Part shown: positions 9,116-19,660 of the stretch, one piece after another
Position numbering within the stretch: the first letter of the stretch is position 1
Layout of the letters: each line of letters opens with the position of its first letter
DNA from: Alphaproteobacteria bacterium
Lineage (GTDB): Bacteria > Pseudomonadota > Alphaproteobacteria > Micropepsales > Micropepsaceae
Direction of reading: 5' to 3'
NCBI GenBank assembly: GCA_017983635.1
Contig: JAGOBA010000002.1
Location: 372,001-436,000, forward strand
DNA: 64,000 nucleotides
Program-made: the position numbers and the translations under genes
Notes under the pieces: model-generated
The model's input: only the letters and a program-made list of their open reading frames with translations
Databases searched by the model: none
Told to the model about the DNA's origin: nothing

Positions 9116-11326
9116 ATGGCGCTGGAAGCCGAAGCACAAATTGAAGCGGGGCCTGTGGAAGGCGACGTCGTCGGCGTCGTCGTTCCGCGGCCGCTCAAAG
9201 GCGCGCTCGACTATCGCGTGCCTGAGGGTCTGCGCCTCGCGCGCGGCGATATTGTCGAAGTGCCGCTCGGGCGCGGCGGTGACGCCACCTTGGGCGTCGT
9301 GTGGGGAAAAGGCGAAGGCGGCTTCGACCGCGCGCGCCTCAAGGAAGTCACCCGCCGTTTCGCCGTCCCGCCGCTGAAAGAAGAACTGCTGCAGTTCGCG
9401 ACCTGGGTCGCAAACTACGTCGTGGCCCCTTTGGGCGACGTGGTCAGTCTGCTGCTCCGCGCGCCCGACGCGCTGGAACCGGAGAAGGACCGCAAAGCAA
9501 TCCGTCTTGGCGCCTACAAGCCCGACAAACTTACCGACGCACGCGCCCGCGTGCTGGACGTCGCAAGTGACGGCCTCGCCCGCCGCCTCTCCGAATTGGC
9601 CGAGGCTGCCGGCGTAACCACCGCCGTCGTCGGCGGCCTCATCAAACTAGGTGCGCTCGAGGAGGTGAAGCTCCCACCCTACCGCCCGGGCCCGCCACCC
9701 GATCCCGCCTTCGCTGGCCCCACACTCTCGGCCGCGCAATCGAAAGCGGCCGCGCACATGATCAAGGCCGTGAACGCGCACCGCTTCGAAGCGATGCTGC
9801 TCGACGGCGTCACCGGCTCCGGCAAGACCGAAACCTACTTCGAAGCGATCGCCGCCGCGCTCCTGAACGGCAAACAGGCGCTGATCCTGCTCCCCGAAAT
9901 CGCGCTCACCGTCCAATTCCTCGACCGCTTCACGAAACGCTTCGGAGTGAAGCCGACCGAATGGCACTCGGACCTGACGCAAGCCCAACGCCGCCGCAAC
10001 TGGCGCGCCGTCATGCTGGGCGACGCTCGCGTCGTCGTCGGCGCGCGCTCGGCGCTCTTCCTGCCGTTCAAGGAGCTCGGCTTCGTCGTCATTGACGAAG
10101 AACACGACACCGCATTCAAGCAGGAGGAAGGCCTCATCTATCACGCGCGCGACATGGCGGTCGTGCGCGCGCGCATGGAGAATTGCCCGATTGCCTTGAG
10201 CTCCGCGACGCCCTCGCTCGAAACCTGGGTCAACGCCGAAAGCGGTCGCTACGCGCGATTGCATCTCCCCGAACGCCACGGCAAGGCGACGCTGCCTAAA
10301 GCCGCGTTGATCGACATGCGCAAAGAGGAAACCAAAGCCGGCGAATACCTTTCGCCCACGCTCACGCGCGCAGTCGAAGAAACGCTGGCGCAAGGCGAAC
10401 AGGCGATGCTGTTCCTGAACCGCCGGGGCTTCGCGCCGCTCACGCTCTGCAAAGCCTGCGGCCACAAGCTGGGTTGCCCGCGCTGCACCTCGTGGCTGGT
10501 GGAGCACCGCTATAAGCGCAAACTCGTCTGCCACCACTGCGGCTACGATCGAAACGTTCCGCCAGCCTGTCCGGAGTGCAAGACGGCCGGCGCCTTCATC
10601 GCTTGCGGCCCCGGCGTCGAACGCGTGGCCGAAGAGGTCGCGCAAAAATTTCCGAACGCGCGCACGAAGATCGCCTCCAGCGACACGATGGGCGGCCCGC
10701 GCCAAGTGCAGCTTGCCATCGACGCGATCGCCAACCACGAAATCGACATCCTGATCGGCACGCAAATCGTGGCCAAGGGCCACAACTTCCCGATGCTGAC
10801 CCTCGTCGGCGTCGTCGATGGTGACCTTGGCCTCGAAGGCGCCGACCCGCGCGCCCGCGAGCGCACGTTCCAACTCCTGCACCAAGTCTCGGGCCGCGCC
10901 GGCAGAGCCGACCGCAAAGGCCACGTGCTAATCCAAACCAGCGACCCGAACCACGCGGTGCTGAAAGCGATCGCCTCCGGCAACCGCGACGCCTTCTACG
11001 CCGCAGAGTGGGGCAAGCGCGAAGCCGCAGGTCTGCCCCCCTTCGGCCGCATGGCGGCCCTCATCCTCTCCGGCCGCAAGGAAGAACTGGTCAACGAAGC
11101 GGGCGAAACGCTGGCGCTATGCGCCCCCAACGCCAAAGGCGTCCAAGTCTGGGGCCCGGCCCCAGCTCCCCTTGCCCTCATCCGCGGCCAATCCAGACTG
11201 CGCCTCGCCGTCCACACCGACCGCACCGTGAACCTGCAAGCCTACCTCCGCGCCTGGCTCGACCCGGTGAAACTCCCGTCGTCGGTGTTCCTCACCATCG
11301 ACGTCGACCCGCAGAGTTTCTTGTGA
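9116..11326 (+). CDS. priA: Primosomal protein N' (replication restart helicase PriA)
   Basis: 3'-5' helicase that recognises stalled forks and reloads the replisome. The 736-aa protein has an N-terminal 3'BD (about 15-115), winged-helix, Walker A ([14 protein letters not shown], about 231-244), Walker B VVIDEEHD, eight zinc-binding cysteines ([23 protein letters not shown]) inserted in helicase lobe 2, and helicase motif [12 protein letters not shown]. Start taken at the ATG at 9116 ([12 protein letters not shown]), which fits family length; the open frame extends much farther upstream across the transaldolase gene, but that is a shadow. Confidence 0.95.
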   Translation: MALEAEAQIEAGPVEGDVVGVVVPRPLKGALDYRVPEGLRLARGDIVEVPLGRGGDATLGVVWGKGEGGFDRARLKEVTRRFAVPPLKEELLQFATWVANYVVAPLGDVVSLLLRAPDALEPEKDRKAIRLGAYKPDKLTDARARVLDVASDGLARRLSELAEAAGVTTAVVGGLIKLGALEEVKLPPYRPGPPPDPAFAGPTLSAAQSKAAAHMIKAVNAHRFEAMLLDGVTGSGKTETYFEAIAAALLNGKQALILLPEIALTVQFLDRFTKRFGVKPTEWHSDLTQAQRRRNWRAVMLGDARVVVGARSALFLPFKELGFVVIDEEHDTAFKQEEGLIYHARDMAVVRARMENCPIALSSATPSLETWVNAESGRYARLHLPERHGKATLPKAALIDMRKEETKAGEYLSPTLTRAVEETLAQGEQAMLFLNRRGFAPLTLCKACGHKLGCPRCTSWLVEHRYKRKLVCHHCGYDRNVPPACPECKTAGAFIACGPGVERVAEEVAQKFPNARTKIASSDTMGGPRQVQLAIDAIANHEIDILIGTQIVAKGHNFPMLTLVGVVDGDLGLEGADPRARERTFQLLHQVSGRAGRADRKGHVLIQTSDPNHAVLKAIASGNRDAFYAAEWGKREAAGLPPFGRMAALILSGRKEELVNEAGETLALCAPNAKGVQVWGPAPAPLALIRGQSRLRLAVHTDRTVNLQAYLRAWLDPVKLPSSVFLTIDVDPQSFL

Positions 11327-11329
11327 ATC

Positions 11330-11361
11330 TTGAAATGGCACCATAATGGTGCCATTATACT
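11330..11361 (+). promoter_or_regulatory. Promoter and operator of mqsRA
   Basis: A perfect 9-base inverted repeat, AATGGCACC (11334-11342) and GGTGCCATT (11348-11356) with a 5-base spacer, lies just before the mqsR start at 11371. A candidate promoter overlaps it: -35 TTGAAA at 11330-11335, 17-base gap, -10 CATTAT at 11353-11358. Binding of the antitoxin here would block the promoter, matching known autoregulation of MqsRA-type modules. The predicted leader is only a few bases. Confidence 0.7.
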
Positions 11362-11370
11362 GCTGACGCC

Positions 11371-11676
11371 ATGGAAAAGCTCAAGCCGACGTTCAGTCTG
11401 GAGTCATTTCAGGCGGCGTTTGCCAGCGCCGAGGCTCTGGTCGCAACGACAGTCGCGCTGAAGGATGCGGCGGCGATCGGTTTCGACAAGACGGAGATTG
11501 TGGAGGTCATCCAATCGATGACGCGCCGGCACTTCTACAAGTCGATGACGTCATTCGCTGATCATCGCGAATGGCAAGACGTGTATCAGGTCCCGTACTT
11601 CGGGTTGGTAATCTACTTGAAGTTCACCGAGCGAGCGCTGACCGGATTTCAACTGCTCTCGTTCAAGGAGAAGTGA
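11371..11676 (+). CDS. mqsR: MqsR-family toxin (mRNA interferase)
   Basis: 101 aa. The C-terminal two thirds match MqsR: DFYKSM-like HFYKSMTSFADHREWQDVY followed by YLKFT and the terminal LLSFKEK. Family members are ribosome-independent endoribonucleases cutting at GC-containing sites. Followed at 2 bases by its antitoxin gene; toxin-first order is typical of mqsRA. No strong Shine-Dalgarno box precedes the ATG; given the promoter position, the message may be nearly leaderless. Confidence 0.9.
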   Translation: MEKLKPTFSLESFQAAFASAEALVATTVALKDAAAIGFDKTEIVEVIQSMTRRHFYKSMTSFADHREWQDVYQVPYFGLVIYLKFTERALTGFQLLSFKEK

Positions 11677-11677
11677 G

Positions 11678-12097
11678 ATGAAAAAACTAAAGCCCAATCA
11701 GCGCTTGAGCCCCATCACGGGGCAAGTGCTGACCCGCGGCGTCCGCAAGGTGAAGATCACTTTCGAAGGTCAATCTGAGACAGTCGCTCTGCCGGGTTGG
11801 TACCCGCGCGGCCGCTCGTCAGATGACGGGTTGCATACCGGCAAGGACATGGAGGTGTCGGACGCCGCGCTGGGCCGACTGAAAGCCAAGGCCCTTGGGG
11901 CCATGTCGCCTGCCGAGGTCAGGGCGGTTCGCGCCAAGCTCAAGCTCTCGCAGCGCGAAGCAGGAAAGGTGCTGGGCGGCGGCCCGCGCGCGTTCCAAAA
12001 GTACGAGTCTGGCGAGATAACGGCCAGCGGCCCAATGAGCCGACTGTTACGCCTGTTAGCTCGCGACCCAAAACGACTGAAGGAGCTTCGGGATTGA
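11678..12097 (+). CDS. mqsA: MqsA-family antitoxin lacking the zinc cysteines
   Basis: 139 aa. N-terminal part (about 1-75) resembles the MqsA toxin-binding domain (SPITGQVL, LPGWYP, LHTGKDMEVSDAALGRLKA); C-terminal HTH of MqsA type (AKLKLSQREAGKVLGGGPRA, then FQKYESGE) binds DNA. The protein has no cysteine at all, so the Zn site of E. coli MqsA (CxxC pairs) is absent; the positions read SPITG and GWYPRG. A strong AAGGAG box within the end of mqsR drives it. It ends 6 bases before the convergent ppa stop. Confidence 0.9.
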   Translation: MKKLKPNQRLSPITGQVLTRGVRKVKITFEGQSETVALPGWYPRGRSSDDGLHTGKDMEVSDAALGRLKAKALGAMSPAEVRAVRAKLKLSQREAGKVLGGGPRAFQKYESGEITASGPMSRLLRLLARDPKRLKELRD

Positions 12098-12103
12098 GAG
12101 GGC

Positions 12104-12634
12104 CTATGTCTTCGCAGCCCTCGCAATCGCCTCAACGATCAACCCCTCTGCGTCTCCCACGTCCACCCAATCGCCGAGCTTCGTCCACTTCCCCTTCTCC
12201 AGATCCTTGTAGTGCTGAAAGAAGTGCGCCGTTTGATCGCGCAGGATCGGAGGCAGGTCGCGATAGCTCTGCACGCCCGTGTAAAACGGGTGCAGCGCAT
12301 CGACCGGCACCGCGAGGATCTTCTCGTCCGCCCCGGCCTGGTCCGTCATGATGAGCGCCCCGACCGGCCGGCAGCGGATCACCGCACCCGCGACCACCGG
12401 CACAGGCGCAATCACAAGAACATCGATCGGATCGCCATCCTCCGACAGCGTGTGCGGAATGAACCCGTAGTTCCCCGGATAGTACATCGCCGTATGCAAG
12501 AACCGGTCGACGAACAGCGTCCCCGATGCCTTGTCCAACTCATACTTCACCGGCACGCCGCCGAACGGAATCTCGATCAGCGCATTCACGTCCTTCGGCG
12601 GATTGCGCCCGGCCGTGATCTTGGAAAGGTCCAT
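12104..12634 (-). CDS. ppa: Inorganic pyrophosphatase (family I)
   Basis: Cytosolic Mg-dependent hydrolase of pyrophosphate that pulls biosynthetic reactions forward. 176 aa, normal for bacterial family I. Visible motifs: IEIPFGGVPVKYELDKASG with active-site Glu/Lys, YPGNYGFIPHTLSEDGDPID carrying the catalytic DxDPxD aspartates, then VDALHPFYTGVQSY and the H-F-F-x-H-Y-K-D-L-E segment. An AAGGAG box precedes the ATG. Transcribed after the HigBA-like pair, 15 bases from its antitoxin stop, so read-through is possible. Confidence 0.96.
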   Translation of the reverse strand: MDLSKITAGRNPPKDVNALIEIPFGGVPVKYELDKASGTLFVDRFLHTAMYYPGNYGFIPHTLSEDGDPIDVLVIAPVPVVAGAVIRCRPVGALIMTDQAGADEKILAVPVDALHPFYTGVQSYRDLPPILRDQTAHFFQHYKDLEKGKWTKLGDWVDVGDAEGLIVEAIARAAKT

Positions 12635-12649
12635 ATGCGATAAGCTCCT

Positions 12650-12979
12650 TTAAGCGGCGCGAACAGTCACCTTGCTCCGGGCGTCATGCCGCTCGCGATG
12701 GACGATCTCGACGTCGCGTCCGAGCGCGACTAAAATCTCAAGCAATTTGCCAACCGAAAAGAGGCCGGGCCTGCAGCGCATAAGGACGGACACCTGTGGT
12801 TGATGCAAGCCCAGCAACTTTGCCGCCTGCGCCTGCGTGAGCTTACGCCGCTTCAGCTGCTCGTAGATCGCATACGTCAGCTGCGCTTTCAAAAGCTCTT
12901 GCTCCGGATGGGGCAGTTCGAGGTCGGCAAAGACGTTGCCACTACCCCGGACAACTTTCTCACTCTTGCGTGTTGCCAT
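12650..12979 (-). CDS. XRE-family antitoxin (HigA-like)
   Basis: 109 aa from ATG at 12979. The centre holds an XRE helix-turn-helix (KLTQAQAAKLLGLHQPQVSV), followed by a C-terminal tail (LFSVGKLLEILVALGRDVEI) typical of HTH antitoxins that neutralise Gp49/HigB-like toxins. The start overlaps the toxin end closely: toxin stop 12981-12983, AAGGAG box inside the toxin tail. Expected to repress its own promoter upstream of the toxin gene. Confidence 0.85.
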   Translation of the reverse strand: MATRKSEKVVRGSGNVFADLELPHPEQELLKAQLTYAIYEQLKRRKLTQAQAAKLLGLHQPQVSVLMRCRPGLFSVGKLLEILVALGRDVEIVHRERHDARSKVTVRAA

Positions 12980-12980
12980 C

Positions 12981-13343
12981 TCAGGTCTCCTTCGCGGCTT
13001 GAGCAAGCCGGTGCTCGGCCTCTGCCAACTTCAGGCGCTTCTTGATCATTTCAATGTCGGCTGCGGATGTGGCGATCCCTTTGCGGGATTTCTTCTGAAA
13101 CGCATGCAACACATAAATCGCTTCCTCGAACCTCACCGTGTAGACCGCCCGATAGGTCCCGCCGGTGTCATCGGCGATCACCTCCACCACGCCGCGCCCG
13201 CCGAATCCGCTCAAGGGCTTGGCGCTAGGGTCGATCCCGCCGCGCTGTGCGGCGTAGAGTGCGTAGCCAATGTCGCGCCGAACCGGTCCCGAGAACCCGC
13301 GGACCGCATCATGCGACGTTCCGAGCCAAACCACCGGTTTCAT
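12981..13343 (-). CDS. RelE/HigB-like toxin (phage Gp49 family)
   Basis: 120 aa from ATG at 13343 (MKPVVWLGTSHDAVRGF). The fold signature of Gp49/HigB-type toxins is clear: DIGYALYAAQRGG, KPLSGFGGRGVVEV, TYRAVYTVRFEEAIYVLHAF and QKKSRKGIAT, then a lysine-rich C-terminal helix. Such proteins cleave mRNA on the ribosome. It is the first gene of a two-gene module; the open frame starts earlier (13379), but those residues are not conserved. Confidence 0.87.
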   Translation of the reverse strand: MKPVVWLGTSHDAVRGFSGPVRRDIGYALYAAQRGGIDPSAKPLSGFGGRGVVEVIADDTGGTYRAVYTVRFEEAIYVLHAFQKKSRKGIATSAADIEMIKKRLKLAEAEHRLAQAAKET

Positions 13344-13353
13344 AACAAAAGAA

Positions 13354-13367
13354 GTATAACGATATAC
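13354..13367 (-). promoter_or_regulatory. Possible operator of the HigBA-like module
   Basis: A short inverted repeat, GTATA-N4-TATAC, lies 10 bases upstream of the toxin start inside an AT-rich island of otherwise GC-rich DNA. Position and symmetry suit autorepression by the HTH antitoxin, but the arms are only 5 bases. Confidence 0.4.
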
Positions 13368-13447
13368 AACGCGAAGCAACCGACTTGCTCCCCCGCGTCA
13401 AAGTCGCGCTTTTCCGTCATGTTGCGCCGCAATGGGGGCTATGCTAG

Positions 13448-13474
13448 ACCCCCGGCCGCGGCGTCGCCGGGGGT
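13448..13474 (+). other. Hairpin in the atp operon upstream region
   Basis: A perfect 9-base stem (ACCCCCGGC / GCCGGGGGT) with a 9-base loop, 113 bases before atpH. No T-run follows, so it is not an intrinsic terminator. The 13344-13586 stretch otherwise holds only the HigBA promoter region and presumably the atp promoter, which I could not place with confidence. Confidence 0.5.
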
Positions 13475-13586
13475 GGATTTCGCGCCTGCCCCAAACGCAA
13501 AAATTGTCGCAAATTCAATAGCTTAAGCCTCGCCAACCCAACGGCGACCAACAGGCTTGGGCCAGCTTTTGTTTGGAGCCTCATTC

Positions 13587-14144
13587 GTGGCAAGCGAAAA
13601 CGTTTCCGTTGCGGGTCTGGCGGGCCGGTATGCGACCGCTTTGTTCGAACTCGCGACCGAGACCAAGTCGCTCGACGCCGTGGCCGGCGATCTGACGCGC
13701 TTGAACGCGCTGATCGCGGGCAGCGCGGACCTCGCCCGCCTCGTCCGCTCGCCGGTGTTCAGCCGCGAAGAGCAGGGCAGGGCGATCGACGCCGTTCTGA
13801 CGCGCCTCAACGTCAACCCGCTGACCAAGAACTTCATCGGCCTGCTCGCCCAAAAACGCCGCCTCTTCGCGCTCACCGGAATCGTTTCCGCCTTCGAAGC
13901 GCTTGTCGCCCGCCAACGCGGAGAGATGACGGCGGAGGTGACCAGCGCCCAACCCTTGAAGGCCGAACAGCGCACCGCGTTGCTCGGCACACTCAAAGAC
14001 GCGATGAAGCGCGAGATGCGCCTCACCGAACGCGTCGATCCGTCATTGCTTGGTGGCCTTGTCGTCAAGGTCGCCTCGCGCCAAATCGATTCATCGTTGA
14101 AATCCAAACTCGTGCGCCTCGAACGTGCGATGAGAGGGGCTTAA
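13587..14144 (+). CDS. atpH: F1 ATP synthase delta subunit
   Basis: Peripheral-stalk subunit on top of F1 that links it to the b subunits. 185 aa from the GTG at 13587 ([22 protein letters not shown]), supported by a GGAG box 10 nt upstream and by family length; the ATG at 13557 would add ten unconserved residues. N-terminal six-helix domain followed by a C-terminal part ending [20 protein letters not shown], a family hallmark. First gene of atpHAGDC; the F0 genes lie elsewhere, as usual in alphaproteobacteria. Confidence 0.95.
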   Translation: MASENVSVAGLAGRYATALFELATETKSLDAVAGDLTRLNALIAGSADLARLVRSPVFSREEQGRAIDAVLTRLNVNPLTKNFIGLLAQKRRLFALTGIVSAFEALVARQRGEMTAEVTSAQPLKAEQRTALLGTLKDAMKREMRLTERVDPSLLGGLVVKVASRQIDSSLKSKLVRLERAMRGA

Positions 14145-14154
14145 GAGAACGCCA

Positions 14155-15684
14155 ATGGACATCCAAGCCGCAGAAATTTCCGCGATCCTGAAGAGCCAGA
14201 TCAAGAACTTCGGCGCCGAAGCCGAAGTCAGCGAGATCGGCCAAGTGCTTTCCGTCGGCGACGGCATCGCGCGCATCCACGGCCTCGACAAGGTTCAGGC
14301 CGGTGAAATGGTCGAGTTCCCGGGCGGCATTAAGGGCATGGCGCTCAACCTCGAAAGCGACAACGTCGGCGTCGTGATCTTCGGCAACGACCGCGACATC
14401 AAAGAGGGCGACACGGTCAAGCGCACGGGCTCGATCGTGGACGTACCGGTGGGCAAAGGTTTGCTCGGCCGCGTCGTCGATCCGCTGGGCAACCCGCTCG
14501 ACGGCAAGGGCCCGATCGCCTCGACTGAGCGCCGCCGCGTCGACGTGAAGGCGCCCGGCATCATTCCGCGCCGCTCGGTGCACGAGCCGATGCAGACCGG
14601 CCTGAAGTCGGTGGACTCGCTCATCCCGATCGGTCGCGGCCAGCGCGAGCTCATCATCGGCGACCGCCAAACCGGCAAGACCGCCATCGCGCTCGACACG
14701 ATCATCAATCAGAAGTCGGTCAACGCGACCGGCGACGAAAAGCAAAAGCTCTATTGCATCTACGTCGCCATCGGGCAGAAGCGCTCGACCGTCGCGCAGA
14801 TCGTCAAGACGCTCGAGCAATTCGGCGCGATGGAATACACGATCGTCGTCGCGGCGACGGCATCCGACCCCGCGCCGCTCCAATTCCTGGCGCCGTTCGC
14901 CGGCTGCACACTCGGTGAATACTTCCGCGACAACGGCATGCACGCCGTCATCATCTATGACGACTTGTCGAAGCAAGCCGTCGCTTACCGCCAGATGTCG
15001 CTGCTGCTCCGCCGCCCGCCGGGCCGCGAAGCGTATCCGGGCGACGTGTTCTATCTCCACTCCCGCCTGCTCGAGCGCGCGGCGAAACTGAACGACGCGA
15101 ACAAGGGCGGCTCGCTGACCGCGCTCCCCATTATCGAAACGCAGGCCAGCGACGTCTCGGCCTACATCCCGACAAACGTCATTTCGATCACCGACGGTCA
15201 GATCTTCCTTGAGACGGAATTGTTCTATCAGGGCATTCGCCCGGCGGTGAACGTCGGCATCTCGGTCTCGCGCGTGGGCTCGTCCGCGCAGATCAAGGCG
15301 ATGAAGCAGGTCGCGGGCACCATGAAGTCCGACCTCGCGCAGTACCGCGAAATGGCCGCCTTCGCGCAGTTCGGCTCCGACCTCGATGCGGTGACGCAGC
15401 GTTTGCTCAACCGCGGTTCGCGTTTGACGGAGCTGTTGAAGCAGCCGCAATTCGCACCCTTCCCGGTCGAAGAGCAGGTCATCTCGATTTACGCGGGCAC
15501 GCGCGGCTATCTCGACAAGTTGCAGGTCAGCCAGATCGGCAAGTTTGAGCAAGAGTTGCTGCAGAAGATCCGCGCCAGCCACAAGGACCTGCTCGACGGC
15601 ATCCGCAAGGAAAAGGCGCTGACGCCGGACCTCGAAGGCAAGCTGAAGTCCGTTCTGGAATCTTTCTCCAAGAGCTTTGCGTAA
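14155..15684 (+). CDS. atpA: F1 ATP synthase alpha subunit
   Basis: Non-catalytic nucleotide-binding subunit of the F1 hexamer (alpha3beta3). 509 aa with the P-loop [13 protein letters not shown] at residues 169-181, the [12 protein letters not shown]-terminal beta-barrel segment, and the signature [20 protein letters not shown] near the C-terminal domain. Starts 10 bases after atpH and is followed at 6 bases by atpG. Confidence 0.98.
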   Translation: MDIQAAEISAILKSQIKNFGAEAEVSEIGQVLSVGDGIARIHGLDKVQAGEMVEFPGGIKGMALNLESDNVGVVIFGNDRDIKEGDTVKRTGSIVDVPVGKGLLGRVVDPLGNPLDGKGPIASTERRRVDVKAPGIIPRRSVHEPMQTGLKSVDSLIPIGRGQRELIIGDRQTGKTAIALDTIINQKSVNATGDEKQKLYCIYVAIGQKRSTVAQIVKTLEQFGAMEYTIVVAATASDPAPLQFLAPFAGCTLGEYFRDNGMHAVIIYDDLSKQAVAYRQMSLLLRRPPGREAYPGDVFYLHSRLLERAAKLNDANKGGSLTALPIIETQASDVSAYIPTNVISITDGQIFLETELFYQGIRPAVNVGISVSRVGSSAQIKAMKQVAGTMKSDLAQYREMAAFAQFGSDLDAVTQRLLNRGSRLTELLKQPQFAPFPVEEQVISIYAGTRGYLDKLQVSQIGKFEQELLQKIRASHKDLLDGIRKEKALTPDLEGKLKSVLESFSKSFA

Positions 15685-15690
15685 AGCCAG

Positions 15691-16572
15691 ATGCCAAGCT
15701 TAAAGGACCTTCGCAACCGCATCGCCAGCGTTAAGTCGACGCGCAAGATCACGCGCGCGATGCAGCTCGTTTCGGCCTCCAAGCTGAAGCGCGCGCAAGA
15801 AGCGGCGGAGGCAGCGCGCCCCTACGCGGAAAAAATGCAGGGCGTTCTCGCCAACCTCGCGGCGGGGATCGCGGGCCAAGCCGGCGCGCCGAAGCTGCTC
15901 GCCGGTACCGGCCGCGACGACAACCATCTGCTCGTCGTGATGACGGCCGATCGCGGCCTTTGCGGCGGCTTCAACACGAACATCGTCAAGCTCGCGCGCC
16001 AGCACATTCTCTCGCTCCAGCGCGAAGGCAAGAAGGTCAAAATCCTCTGCGTCGGCCGCAAGGGCCGCGATCAGCTGAAACGCAATTTCGCCGGCCTCAT
16101 CATCGGCACGGTCGAACTCGGCGGCATCCGGCGCTTGGGGTTTGCCCACACGCAGCCGATCGCCAAGCAAGTGCTCGACCGCTTTGATGCCGGCGAATTC
16201 GACGTCGTGACGCTGTTCTACGCGCGCTTCAAATCGGTGATCAGCCAGATCCCGACCGCGCTGCGCCTGATTCCGGCCGAAGTACCGAAGGGCACCAAGA
16301 CCGCCGACCTCAAGGGCGGCGCTTACGAGTACGAGCCGGACGAACAAGACATCCTGACCGAACTCCTGCCGCGCAACGTCGCAATCCAAATCTTCCGCGC
16401 CCTGCTCGAAAACCAAGCGTCGGAACAAGGCGCGCGCATGGCCGCGATGGATGCCGCGACCCGCAACGCCGGCGACGTGATCGCCGCGCTGTCGACGAAA
16501 TACAACCGCTCGCGCCAGGCGCAGATCACCAAAGAACTCATCGAAATCATTTCGGGCGCGGAAGCGCTCTAA
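15691..16572 (+). CDS. atpG: F1 ATP synthase gamma subunit
   Basis: Central rotor shaft of F1. 293 aa. N-terminal coiled-coil helix [19 protein letters not shown], middle Rossmann-like part ([19 protein letters not shown]) and C-terminal helix with the family signature [20 protein letters not shown] that pairs with the N-terminal helix. Six bases after atpA, 9 bases before atpD. Confidence 0.97.
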   Translation: MPSLKDLRNRIASVKSTRKITRAMQLVSASKLKRAQEAAEAARPYAEKMQGVLANLAAGIAGQAGAPKLLAGTGRDDNHLLVVMTADRGLCGGFNTNIVKLARQHILSLQREGKKVKILCVGRKGRDQLKRNFAGLIIGTVELGGIRRLGFAHTQPIAKQVLDRFDAGEFDVVTLFYARFKSVISQIPTALRLIPAEVPKGTKTADLKGGAYEYEPDEQDILTELLPRNVAIQIFRALLENQASEQGARMAAMDAATRNAGDVIAALSTKYNRSRQAQITKELIEIISGAEAL

Positions 16573-18021
<1,449 letters not shown>

Positions 18022-18038
18022 TAGGGAATGGGCATAGG

Positions 18039-18076
18039 GATTGGGTTTTAGAAGCCCCATCCCCCAACACCCAATC
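18039..18076 (+). other. Foldback between atpD and atpC
   Basis: GATTGGGT (18039-18046) and ACCCAATC (18069-18076) form an 8-base stem around a C-rich loop, followed by a tandem AATCACC AATCACC. No T-run, so not a terminator. Could tune the atpC level through mRNA processing, as the epsilon subunit is needed at one third of beta; this role is inference. Confidence 0.4.
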
Positions 18077-18095
18077 ACCAATCACCGAGTAACTC

Positions 18096-18494
18096 ATGGC
18101 CAAGCTTCACTTCGATCTCGTCTCCCCCGAACGCCTCTTGATCTCGGCCGAGGTCGACCAAGTCGACGTGCCGGGTTCCGAAGGCGACTTTGGCGTGTTC
18201 GCAGGTCACGCCCCGGTGATGACGACGCTGAAGCCCGGCGTGCTCTCGATCGTGTCCGCCGGCAAAGGTGCCGAAAAATTCTTCGTCCGCGGCGGTTTCG
18301 CCGAGGTCACGCTGCAAGGCCTGACCGTACTCGCGGAAGAGGCGATGCCCCTGGCCGAACTCGATGCCGCCGCGCTCGATCAGCGCATCAAAGACGCCGA
18401 GGAAGACATGGCCGACGCCAAGGACCCGGCCATCCGCGAACGCGCCCAGGAAACCGCGAACAACCTGCGCCAGCTGCGCAGCGCCCTGGGCTAA
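18096..18494 (+). CDS. atpC: F1 ATP synthase epsilon subunit
   Basis: Rotor-foot subunit that couples gamma to the c-ring and can inhibit ATP hydrolysis. 132 aa, with the N-terminal beta-sandwich (HFDLVSPERLLISAEVDQVD, VPGSEGDFGVFAGHAPVMTT, LKPGVLSI) and a C-terminal helical part ending in NNLRQLRSALG. Last gene of the operon. Confidence 0.96.
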   Translation: MAKLHFDLVSPERLLISAEVDQVDVPGSEGDFGVFAGHAPVMTTLKPGVLSIVSAGKGAEKFFVRGGFAEVTLQGLTVLAEEAMPLAELDAAALDQRIKDAEEDMADAKDPAIRERAQETANNLRQLRSALG

Positions 18495-18651
18495 CCCCCG
18501 GCGTCAAGGCCCGAATTCCATCAAATCGGGCTGCGGCGTGATCGCCGCCCCATTGGAATGACAAGCGCGCATTTGGTATGGTCCCGCGCAATCAAGGGCC
18601 GCAACAAAACCATCGCGGCTGAATGGTATTTGGAATTGGGAGCGGCCGCCG

Positions 18652-19470
18652 ATGCGCGACCATTGGACACTCGACACGATCGCTTGGGACAAGTTCGACC
18701 GCACGAAGTTGCAGCCGGAATTGGTGCGCCTCGTGAAGGCAGCCGCGCTCGTCGAATACAACGCGACGGACTATGTCGAATACTTGCGAGCCGTCTTCAA
18801 GAACGAGCCCGAGATGATGAAACATCTCGATCGTTGGGGCACGGAAGAGGTCCAGCACGGCTCCGCCTTGGCCAAGTGGGCAGAGATGGCCGATCCGACC
18901 TACAATTTCGAACAAGCCTTCGCCCGCTTTCGCAAGGTCTATCGCCCTGAGCACTTCATCCACGCCGACGGTTCCGTCCGCGGCAGTCGGGTGGGCGAAC
19001 TGATCGCGCGCTGCGTCGTCGAATGCGGCACTTCCTCAAGCTACACAGCGTTGCGCGACGCCTCGACCGAACCTGTGCTGAAGCAGATCGCGGGTCTCAT
19101 CGCCGCTGACGAGTTCGCGCACTATCGCCTGTTCCACAAACTGATGGACGTGCAGCCCGAGCAGAAGCCCGGCTTCTGGCACCGTCTCTACATCGCCGCG
19201 ACCCGCATCTCGGAATCGACGGACGACGAACTCGCCTCCGCGTATTACAGCGCGAACTTCCCTGAAGGCGCGCCCTACGACCGCAAGGCCTGCAACGCCG
19301 CATATCAATCGTCCATGATGCTGCTCTACAAGCGCCCGCACATCGACAGCGCCATCGGCATGGTCGGCAAGGCGATCGGCATGAACCCCGACTCGCGTGT
19401 GCTGAAATGGACCTCGGGCGCCCTGTTCAACTTCATCTCCTGGCGCTGGACGAAGCCGCAGGCGGCCTAA
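18652..19470 (+). CDS. Ferritin-like di-iron protein
   Basis: 272 aa. Shows the repeated carboxylate/histidine pattern of ferritin-like di-iron helical bundles: glutamate in [22 protein letters not shown] (EExxH), glutamate in [18 protein letters not shown], and [11 protein letters not shown] (DExxH). That gives a complete E/EExxH/E/DExxH set, so a functional di-iron site is likely. Distant resemblance to acyl-ACP desaturases and rubrerythrin-like proteins; substrate unknown. A GGGAGCGG stretch precedes the ATG. No obvious operon partner; the gap to atpC is 157 bases. Confidence 0.75.
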   Translation: MRDHWTLDTIAWDKFDRTKLQPELVRLVKAAALVEYNATDYVEYLRAVFKNEPEMMKHLDRWGTEEVQHGSALAKWAEMADPTYNFEQAFARFRKVYRPEHFIHADGSVRGSRVGELIARCVVECGTSSSYTALRDASTEPVLKQIAGLIAADEFAHYRLFHKLMDVQPEQKPGFWHRLYIAATRISESTDDELASAYYSANFPEGAPYDRKACNAAYQSSMMLLYKRPHIDSAIGMVGKAIGMNPDSRVLKWTSGALFNFISWRWTKPQAA

Positions 19471-19660
19471 TCCTCGGCGCGCTTGTGCGCGGCGCGGACA
19501 GGTGTTGCGCGCCTACGTCTCGCGCCAGCCATTGAAACGTGGCGGCCTCATTTCGGCGAGAATTGGCGACCGCGGTAATAACCTCTTAACCGAAACAGAC
19601 CCATCTCGGCGTGGTCCACTACTGACGTGTCCGTCAGTTTCCTGTCCGGAGAGAATCTTC

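Noticed and set aside
14065..15582. 505-codon minus-strand frame opposite atpA
   Set aside because: Arg/Asp/Ala-rich antisense shadow of atpA, as is common opposite GC-rich genes.
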